Shown: positions 42,273 through 48,879 of the stretch, in pieces
How positions within the stretch are numbered: the stretch's first letter is position 1
How the letters are laid out: each line of letters starts with the position of its first letter
Origin: UBA3839 sp963627995
Lineage (GTDB): Bacteria; Bacteroidota; Bacteroidia; Bacteroidales; Bacteroidaceae
Direction of reading: 5' to 3'
DNA: 64,000 bases
Assembly (NCBI GenBank): GCA_963627995.1
Contig: CAVGCV010000001.1
Span: forward strand, 186,001-250,000
Notes under the pieces: generated by a model
What the model was told of the DNA's origin: nothing
The model's input: only the letters and a program-made list of their open reading frames with translations
Database searches by the model: none
Program-made: the position numbers and the translations under genes

Positions 42273-42308
42273 AAGAAGAAAAAGTAACGTGTGTGTCCTT
42301 GCAAGCCG

Positions 42309-42340
42309 TGCGGCGCGCCCGTGCGCGCGGGCGCGCCGCA
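42309..42340 (-). promoter_or_regulatory. 13-bp GC hairpin at the very 5' end of purL mRNA
   Basis: TGCGGCGCGCCCG and its perfect complement, loop 6, lie between the -7 box and the purL ATG, within a few bases of the expected start point. It could stabilise the message or act in regulation. It is not a known purine riboswitch shape. Confidence 0.7.
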
Positions 42341-42345
42341 CCGCC

Positions 42346-42354
42346 GCAAAGTTA
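42346..42354 (-). promoter_or_regulatory. -7 box of purL
   Basis: TAACTTTGC on the minus strand, 73 bases before the ATG. Confidence 0.72.
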
Positions 42355-42457
42355 CGGATTTTATTTCGAACGGGCGCGAAGCCCGCCCTCCTTTTCCCGG
42401 CGCGCCCCGGATTTCCGTGGCGGAAAGCCGCTGGAAACCACGGCCCTGGCCGCGCGC

Positions 42458-42571
42458 CGAAAACCTCCGCAGAGGAAGCGCCCGCGCTCCGCGGAGAAAA
42501 AGTTTTTTCTCTGTGGACGAAAAACTTTTTCTCCGCGGAAGTCCCGGAGGCCGCTCCGCAGTGTTTTTTTG
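42458..42571 (-). repeat. Five-box 22-bp-phased element, copy 6
   Basis: Boxes start at 42467, 42489, 42511, 42533 and 42556 (22, 22, 22, 23). Minus orientation, with the 23-base step again at the end matching copy 1. The middle box has drifted to CTGTGG but keeps its place. It lies between the divergent purL and cyclase promoters. Confidence 0.88.
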
Positions 42572-42722
42572 CGCGCGGTCAAGTACTTGGCCCACAGCCG
42601 CTTGCGCCCCCGCCTCCACCCTCCTCGGGCGCGGCGTCGGGCGGCGGCGGGCTTTTCATCTTTCTTAAAGTCTGTGATGCTTTTTTAAGTGGGCGCGCGG
42701 AATCGCGAACGGAAAAAAGGCG

Positions 42723-42731
42723 TAAATTTGC
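42723..42731 (+). promoter_or_regulatory. -7 box of the glutaminyl-cyclase-like gene
   Basis: TAAATTTGC. A small hairpin (GCCCCGTA/TACGGGGC, 42745-42770) follows within the 5' leader, and the ATG is at 42803. Confidence 0.68.
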
Positions 42732-42802
42732 AGCCGTCGCCAGCGCCCCGTATATAATAAGGTACGGGGCGGGCGCACCCCCGAAACCCCGGAAAGACAG
42801 CC

Positions 42803-43777
42803 ATGACCATGCGCCACCCCATCCTCCTCCTCCTTGCCGCGGCCGCCGCGCTCGCCGCCTGCCGCGACGGCGGCAAGCCCCGTCCCTACGTGAGCAGCGC
42901 GCCGGCGTTCGACGTCGACAGCGCGCTGAGCTACGTGCGCGCGCAGTGCGCCTTCGGGCCGCGCGTGCCCAACACGCCGGCCCACGACTCGTGCGGCGCG
43001 TGGATAGCCGCCAAGTTCGAGCAGTTCGGCGCGCAGGTGACCGTGCAGGAGGCCGACGCGCGGCGCTACGACGGCGCGCCCGTGCGCCTGCGCAACATCG
43101 TGGCCGCCTACCGCCCCTCGGCGGCGCGGCGCGTGCTCGTCTGCGCCCACTGGGACTCGCGGCCCTGGGCCGACCACGACGCCGACACGGCGCGCCGCCG
43201 CGCGCCCATCGACGGGGCCAACGACGGGGCGAGCGGCGTGGGCGTGCTGCTGGAGCTGGCGCGCCAGCTGGGGCAGCGGCAGCCGAACGTGGGCGTGGAC
43301 CTCATCTGCTTCGACGCCGAGGACTGCGGCGTGCCGGAGTGGGACGACGGCGGCGGCGCGGGCCGCGAGTCCACCTGGTGCCTCGGCTCGCAGCACTGGG
43401 CGGCGCACCCCCACGCCGAGGGCTACCGCGCCGAGTTCGGCATCCTGCTCGACATGGTGGGCGGGCGCGGCACGTGCTTCCGCAAGGAGGGCTACTCCAT
43501 GCGCCTGGCGCCCGCCTACGTGGACCGCGTGTGGGCGGCCGGGCAGCGCATCGGCTACCAGGACTACTTCGTGTCGGAGGAGGCGGGCTTCGTGACCGAC
43601 GACCACGTGCAGGTGAACCGCGCCGGCATCCCCTGCGTGGACGTCATCGGCAGCGACCGCGCGGGCGGCGGCTTCTGCGCCACGTGGCACACGTCGGCCG
43701 ACACGTACGCCAACATCGACCCCGCCACGCTCAAGGCCGCGGGCCAGACGGTGGTGGAGGTAATCTATTGCGAATAG
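42803..43777 (+). CDS. M28-family lipoprotein, glutaminyl-peptide cyclotransferase-like
   Basis: 324 residues. A lipoprotein signal ends LAAC (Cys20). The M28 fold has AHWDSRPWADHD at about 115-126, DGANDGASG with metal Asp141, FDAEDCG with Glu173, LDMVGG, and a late WHTSADTYANID supplying His. TWCLGSQHWA at 191-200 parallels the LYGSRHLA stretch of animal type II glutaminyl cyclase, and the single-metal ligand set fits cyclase rather than aminopeptidase. In Bacteroidetes such enzymes turn N-terminal Gln of exported proteins into pyroglutamate in the periplasm. Several exported proteins in this window start with Gln after cleavage. An M28 peptidase is the alternative. Confidence 0.82.
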   Translation: MTMRHPILLLLAAAAALAACRDGGKPRPYVSSAPAFDVDSALSYVRAQCAFGPRVPNTPAHDSCGAWIAAKFEQFGAQVTVQEADARRYDGAPVRLRNIVAAYRPSAARRVLVCAHWDSRPWADHDADTARRRAPIDGANDGASGVGVLLELARQLGQRQPNVGVDLICFDAEDCGVPEWDDGGGAGRESTWCLGSQHWAAHPHAEGYRAEFGILLDMVGGRGTCFRKEGYSMRLAPAYVDRVWAAGQRIGYQDYFVSEEAGFVTDDHVQVNRAGIPCVDVIGSDRAGGGFCATWHTSADTYANIDPATLKAAGQTVVEVIYCE

Positions 43778-43796
43778 GCCGGGGGAGGGGCGCGCC

Positions 43797-44441
43797 ATGA
43801 ACCTGCTGCTGCGAACGTGCCTGCCCGCCGCCCTGCTGGCGGCCGCCCTGCGGCTGGCGGCCCAGGAGGTGGTGGCCACGCCCGAGCTGGACGCCGAGAT
43901 GACGGGCGCGCCCATCTTCAGCCGCTCCGTGAGCTACGCGGGCGAGTACGAGTTCGAGGGCGAGCGGATTCCGCAGTTCGTCCTGGGCGACGTCTACGTG
44001 TTCCCGCGCCTCGTGTTCCGGAACGCGCGGCAGGCGAGGAAGTACTACAAGGTGGCGAACAACATCAAGAAGGTCTACCCCCTCGCCGTGGAGATACAGC
44101 GCGAGATTGCGCGCCACGTGGCCCACATGGAGACGCTGCCCGACAAGCGCGCCCGCGACGAGTACCTGAAGGCGATGGAGAAGGAGCTGAAGCGGGAGTA
44201 CACGCCCCGCCTCAAGAAGCTGACCTTCGCGCAGGGCAAGCTCCTCATCAAGCTCATCGACCGGCAGTGCAACCGCACGTCCTACGAGCTGATCAGGATG
44301 TACATGGGCGGCTTCAAGGCCACGTTCTACAACGCCTTCGCCTCGCTCTTCGGCGCGAGCCTGAAGAAGCAGTACGACCCCGAGGTGGACGACCGCCTGA
44401 CCGAGCGCTGCATCCTGCTCATCGAGAGCGGGCAGATGTAG
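43797..44441 (+). CDS. DUF4294 exported protein
   Basis: 214 residues. The signal peptide ends LAA, exposing Gln23 (QEVV). The DUF4294 core includes VLGDVYVFPRLVFRNARQARKYYKVANNIKKVYPLA, then charged helices with LTFAQGKLLIKLIDRQCNRTSYELI. The family is confined to Bacteroidetes and is unstudied as far as I know. It lies 19 bases after the glutaminyl-cyclase-like gene, so the two are cotranscribed, and its own N-terminus would be a cyclase substrate. Confidence 0.85.
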   Translation: MNLLLRTCLPAALLAAALRLAAQEVVATPELDAEMTGAPIFSRSVSYAGEYEFEGERIPQFVLGDVYVFPRLVFRNARQARKYYKVANNIKKVYPLAVEIQREIARHVAHMETLPDKRARDEYLKAMEKELKREYTPRLKKLTFAQGKLLIKLIDRQCNRTSYELIRMYMGGFKATFYNAFASLFGASLKKQYDPEVDDRLTERCILLIESGQM

Positions 44442-44468
44442 CGCCCGGGGGAGGGGCCGCCCGGACGG

Positions 44469-44494
44469 CCTTCCCCGCCCCTCCGCGGGGAAGG
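44469..44494 (+). terminator. Hairpin after DUF4294
   Basis: CCTTCCCCGC and GCGGGGAAGG, a 10-bp perfect stem with a 6-base loop. The T-run (GGTTTTTGC) begins only about 16 bases later, so termination efficiency is uncertain. Confidence 0.55.
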
Positions 44495-44659
44495 GACGGG
44501 GCACCGGGCGGTTTTTGCACGATTCCTGCACCCATTTTGCACGAAATCGGCACACGCCCCTCGCGCCCTTTCCCTAATTTTGCAGCCATGGAGCGGCGCG
44601 CCGGGCCGAAGGGCTCGGAAAAAAACCGCCGCCCCGCCCGAAAAATCACCCCCCCCATG

Positions 44660-44692
44660 TTTGGACAGGAGGCGGAAAAGCCGTATATTTGC
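44660..44692 (+). promoter_or_regulatory. Near-consensus promoter of the large modular secreted protein
   Basis: TTTG at 44660-44663, 20 bases, then TATATTTGC at 44684-44692. The leader is about 155 bases. A second box, TAATTTTGC at 44575-44583, lacks an upstream TTTG at the right distance. The rest of the 44442-44854 interval shows no gene. Confidence 0.75.
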
Positions 44693-44854
44693 CGGCATAC
44701 CCCTAAACCCTGGAAAAACACGCGCGCGGCGGCGCGCCCTGGGCGGAACGGCCCGGACGACGGGCGGCGGCGGGGTTCCGGCAACGGCCCGGCAGGAAAA
44801 AAGGAAACGCTTCATAAATATCACCTATTTTTATTAACTAACTTCATTCACAAC

Positions 44855-47800
44855 ATGATGAAACGCAAACTTATGATGCTTGGCGCCGCGATGTTGGTGG
44901 GTGGCTCGGCATTCGCCCAGACCTTTACGGCCACGTGGACGAAGCCCGCTCCCGCGATGAACGGCACCTATGCGCTCGACCAGGAGTGCTATCTCTGGAA
45001 CGTGGGCGCGGGAGGCTTCTACGTGAACTACCAGGAGCTGATAGGCGCGTCGAACGAGGTCGTCGCCCCCTACTACTCCACGCGCGCGTCGGTGAACGAC
45101 ACCATCGGCGCGAAGGTCGTCTTCACCCGCACCAACCCGGGCGGGACGGAAGAGCCGTGGGAGGAGCTTGAGAACGTAACGGAAAACACGTGCCTGCTCA
45201 CCTCCTACGTGAACGCCGCGCGCCACAAGAAGATGCTCTGCACCTTCGTGGAGGCGTGGAACTCCATCTGGACCGACAACAACGCGCAGGCCAACCGCTA
45301 CGTGGAGGTGACGGCCACGGGCAACACCGTGAAGATTGCCGGCTCGCCCTGCAACGCCAACGACATCATGGCCGGCGGCGAGTACGACTTCTCGGGCAAG
45401 TACGTGTCCGTGCTGGCCGGCAGCTCCGACCCCATCCTCTACCTCTCCGACGAGGCGGCTGTGACGGAGGCGGGCCTGGCGTACACGGGCTTCCACAGCG
45501 ACTGGGGTCTCGTGACGCCGGAGGACTACGACGCGTTCATGCTGACCGGCAAGGACAAGCTGAAGGCCTATGCGCAGGCTGCCAAGCTGCGCGACGCCAT
45601 CGAGAAAGCCGTCGCCGCCAACCCCGGCATCGACCTCTCGGCGCGCGTGGCCGTGTACAACAACACGGCCAGCACCTATGAAGCGCTGCTGGCCGCCACC
45701 GAGGCCGTGTCCGCCGACATCATCGCCTTCCTGAAGAACAAGGCTTCGGTGGACAGCCCGGTTGCCTTCACCTCGGCGCTGGTCAACCCGTCGTTCGACA
45801 CGGGCGACAAGACGGGATGGACGTTCACGGTTTCCGGCGGCAACGGCGGCGTTGTCGACGCCGGCTACAAGAACGGCGAGGTGTATAACGCCAGCAGCTT
45901 CGACGTCTACCAGGAGGTGAAGGGCCTGCCCGAGGGCATCTACGCCATCGGCATCCAGGCCTTCTACCGCGCCGGCGGCAACGACACGGAGTATTCGACC
46001 TACACGGCCGACCCGACGGCGAACAACAACGCCAAGCTCTACGGCGCGTCGTCGCTGGGCGAGGTGAGCAAGGCGGTGGCCCGCCAGGCGTCGGAGGCCT
46101 CGACCGAAGGGTTTTTCGCCACCTCGGACAATCACGATTGGCCATACGACGCATTGGTGGGCGGGTCGTACTACGTGCCCAACTCGATGCAGGGCTCGGA
46201 GCAGTGGTTCGACGCCGGCAAGTACAAGAACAGCCTCTTTGTGGCTGTCGGCGACGACGGCGTGCTGCGCGTGGGCTTCAAGAAGAGCACGAACATCGGC
46301 GGCGACTGGTGCATCTTCGACAACTTCACGCTCAACTACTACGGCGCGTCGAACGAGGCATACGAGCTGTACGCCAAGGAAGTCCGCGCGTCCGTCCCCT
46401 CGTACGACTTCGAGGCCAGCGGCATGTACTACGGCGCTGACGCCAAGACGGCCTACGACGGCGTCATCGACGCGCTCGAGAACTCCACCAGCAAGGACGA
46501 AATCCTGAAGGCCTCCGGCGAGGTGGCTTCCGCCGTCGACGCGCTCGACCAGAGCATCGTGGCCTACAAGTCCTACATGGACAAGGTGAACGACATAGGG
46601 CAGTGGCTCACCAACTACGGCGACGAATACAGCGCGGCGGAAACCGACGTCCTGCAGGTGTACATCAACGAGGACGCCGAGGAATGGGCCAACAACGGCT
46701 ACGACGCGGACCACCCGACCGGCTCGCTCCGCGGCATCATCCCCAGCATCGAGGAGGGCTACGACTATGGTGCCGGCAGCCTGGACACCGAACAGATCAA
46801 GGCCGAAATCACCTACCTCGACAACCTGCGCGCAAAGGCCATCGAGAACTCCCTCAAGGACGGCAGCGACCTCACGCAGCTCATCAAGAACCCGGGCTTC
46901 GAACTGGCGCACGGCGCGGATGGCGACGCCTGGAAGATGGACGCCAGCTACGGCACGCTGACCAGCTGGCGCGGCGGCGAAGAGACCAACCACTGCGCCG
47001 AGGCTTACCAGATGAACTTCGACGTCTACCAGGAAATCGAAGCCGACCTGCCCGCAGGCCTCTACGAGCTGTCCGTGCAGGCGTTCTACCGCGGCGGGTG
47101 GAACGAGGCCTGCTACGACGAATGGCAGAGCTATCTGAGCGGTGCAATCTCCAAGCCCGAGGTGCCGACCGAGGTATACCTCAACGACTTCGCCGCCCCC
47201 GTCAGGAACGTGATGGAAATCCAGTACGAGGCCGGCGAGCTGGACGCGGCGAACAAGGACACGTATGCAACGCCGGACGGCAAGTACACGCTCAACGGCA
47301 TGGTGTCGGCGTCGAACGCCTTCAGCCTTGACGACGAAGCGCGCAACTTCACGATGAAGACCTACGGCCTCGTGACCGACGGCAAGATGCGCATCGGCAT
47401 CCGCCGCCTGACGACCCCCGCCGTCAACGACGGCACGTGGTCGCTCTGGGACAACTTCAAGCTCGTGTACCGCGCCAAGAACCCGACCGCCCTCAAGTCG
47501 GTCATCAACAACTACGTGGAGCGCGCCAGCGAACTCGACGCCGACACCTACGGCAAGCCCGACGCCTCCGCGCTCGACGCCGCCGCCACGGCCGCCACGG
47601 CCGCTGCCGCCGGCGCCGACGGCGAGGCCATGTACGACGCGCTCATCGACCTGGTGGCGAAGTACAACACGGCCACGGCATCGGTTGCCAACTACGCCAA
47701 GGTGGACGCCTACATCATGAAGCTCGACGAGGCGCTGCAGAACTACCCGGACGCTTCGGACGAGGCTGTCAATAATGCCAACGACCTCTACAACGAGCTG

Positions 47801-48685
47801 GTGGACCTGAACTACGCGCTGGCCGGCGCCGGCCTGCCCGCCCTCTTCGAGCGGGCGGAAGCCGCCATCGTGGCGCTGAAGATGCCTGCCAACATCGACG
47901 AGGCAAGCGACGACAACGGCATCGACGTGACCGACGTGTTCATCACGAACGCGCACTTCGACACCGTGGGCGACTTCACCGGCTGGGAAGGCTCCGGCTT
48001 CTCGGCAGGCGGCACGACGGGCCCCTGCGCCGAGAAGTGGAAGGCGGCATTCAACACCTACCAGGACCTGAAGTTCCTGCCCGAAGGCACTTACGAGCTG
48101 AGCGTGATGGGCTACACCCGCGCAAGCGACAGCCACACGACCGACTACCAGCTGTGGAGCGCGGGTGACAACTCGAGCCGCACGCTCTTCCTCTACGCCA
48201 CGGTGAACGGCCAGACGGGCGAGACGGCACTGCCGTACGTGTCGGCCGGCGGCATCGAGAGCGAGGAGAGCGAGCCTGAAATCAGCGGCTCGGCGTCCTA
48301 CTCCATCGACGCGAGCCACTACCTCCACACGCCCAACTCGATGGCGACGGCCGTGCAGTACTTCGCGAACGAGGAAAGCGCCAAGGCTTACACGGTGAGC
48401 CTCATCGTCAAGGTCGACGCCGGCGGCAAGATGCGCATCGGCGTGAAGGAGGAAACCGGCAAGAACTGGTGCCTCGTCGACGAGTTCAAGCTCGTTTACT
48501 ACGGCAAGAACAGCGAGAAGGAACCGACCGCCATCGAGACGGCGGCGACGGACGCTGCGGCCGTATCGACCGAAATCTTCAGCATCAGCGGCGTGCGCGC
48601 CGGCTCGCTCCAGAGGGGCGTGAACATCGTGAAGACGGTGCTCTCCGACGGAACGGTGAAGGTGGTGAAGGTGATGGTGAAGTAA
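44855..48685 (+). CDS. Large secreted protein with three galactose-binding-like modules
   Basis: 1,276 residues. The signal peptide ends AFA, exposing Gln (QTFT). Three related beta-sandwich modules begin at about 311 (NPSFDTGDKTGW, FDVYQEVKGLPEGIYAIGIQAFYRAG), 677 (NPGFELAHGADGDAW, FDVYQEIEADLPAGLYELSVQAFYRGG) and 1031 (NAHFDTVGDFTGW, FNTYQDLKFLPEGTYELSVMGYTRA). Between them lie Ala-rich helical linkers (about 540-660, 880-1020). It ends with a short tail, SISGVRAGSLQRGVNIVKT...VKVMVK, resembling secretion tails of Prevotella proteins. No catalytic domain is seen, so it is probably a glycan-binding surface or secreted protein. An in-frame ATG at 44588 would put the signal peptide inside the protein and is rejected. 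Confidence 0.82.
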   Translation: MMKRKLMMLGAAMLVGGSAFAQTFTATWTKPAPAMNGTYALDQECYLWNVGAGGFYVNYQELIGASNEVVAPYYSTRASVNDTIGAKVVFTRTNPGGTEEPWEELENVTENTCLLTSYVNAARHKKMLCTFVEAWNSIWTDNNAQANRYVEVTATGNTVKIAGSPCNANDIMAGGEYDFSGKYVSVLAGSSDPILYLSDEAAVTEAGLAYTGFHSDWGLVTPEDYDAFMLTGKDKLKAYAQAAKLRDAIEKAVAANPGIDLSARVAVYNNTASTYEALLAATEAVSADIIAFLKNKASVDSPVAFTSALVNPSFDTGDKTGWTFTVSGGNGGVVDAGYKNGEVYNASSFDVYQEVKGLPEGIYAIGIQAFYRAGGNDTEYSTYTADPTANNNAKLYGASSLGEVSKAVARQASEASTEGFFATSDNHDWPYDALVGGSYYVPNSMQGSEQWFDAGKYKNSLFVAVGDDGVLRVGFKKSTNIGGDWCIFDNFTLNYYGASNEAYELYAKEVRASVPSYDFEASGMYYGADAKTAYDGVIDALENSTSKDEILKASGEVASAVDALDQSIVAYKSYMDKVNDIGQWLTNYGDEYSAAETDVLQVYINEDAEEWANNGYDADHPTGSLRGIIPSIEEGYDYGAGSLDTEQIKAEITYLDNLRAKAIENSLKDGSDLTQLIKNPGFELAHGADGDAWKMDASYGTLTSWRGGEETNHCAEAYQMNFDVYQEIEADLPAGLYELSVQAFYRGGWNEACYDEWQSYLSGAISKPEVPTEVYLNDFAAPVRNVMEIQYEAGELDAANKDTYATPDGKYTLNGMVSASNAFSLDDEARNFTMKTYGLVTDGKMRIGIRRLTTPAVNDGTWSLWDNFKLVYRAKNPTALKSVINNYVERASELDADTYGKPDASALDAAATAATAAAAGADGEAMYDALIDLVAKYNTATASVANYAKVDAYIMKLDEALQNYPDASDEAVNNANDLYNELVDLNYALAGAGLPALFERAEAAIVALKMPANIDEASDDNGIDVTDVFITNAHFDTVGDFTGWEGSGFSAGGTTGPCAEKWKAAFNTYQDLKFLPEGTYELSVMGYTRASDSHTTDYQLWSAGDNSSRTLFLYATVNGQTGETALPYVSAGGIESEESEPEISGSASYSIDASHYLHTPNSMATAVQYFANEESAKAYTVSLIVKVDAGGKMRIGVKEETGKNWCLVDEFKLVYYGKNSEKEPTAIETAATDAAAVSTEIFSISGVRAGSLQRGVNIVKTVLSDGTVKVVKVMVK

Positions 48686-48729
48686 CCCGCCGGCACCCGC
48701 CGGAACAGTCGCGGCACACACGCGCAATC

Positions 48730-48759
48730 GGGAATCCCCGGGGCTCAGGCTCCGGGGAT
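48730..48759 (+). terminator. Terminator of the large secreted protein gene
   Basis: GAATCCCCGG and CCGGGGATTC, a 10-bp stem with a 10-base loop, followed by TGCTCTTCTG. Confidence 0.75.
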
Positions 48760-48800
48760 TCTGCTCTTCTGCGGCTGCGCATGGGTTTTGGAACGTTCGC

Positions 48801-48832
48801 TTTGCCGTTTGGAAATAAATGAGTTACTTTGC
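48801..48832 (+). promoter_or_regulatory. Promoter of leuS
   Basis: TTTG at 48801-48804, 19 bases, then TTACTTTGC at 48824-48832 (one departure from TAnnTTTG). The ATG is at 48880. Confidence 0.7.
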
Positions 48833-48879
48833 AAGTCGTTTCCCAGGGAGGGAAACCCGTGGAATCCTTTTATACGAAG

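Noticed and set aside
38550..42341. Longer purL start at 42341
   Set aside because: It would begin at the mapped-looking promoter box and add an Arg-rich leader over the hairpin.
44588..44854. In-frame N-terminal extension of the large secreted protein from ATG 44588
   Set aside because: It follows a -7-like box, but it would bury the signal peptide MMKRKLMMLGAAMLVGG at residue 90. ATG 44855 with the promoter at 44660-44692 fits better.
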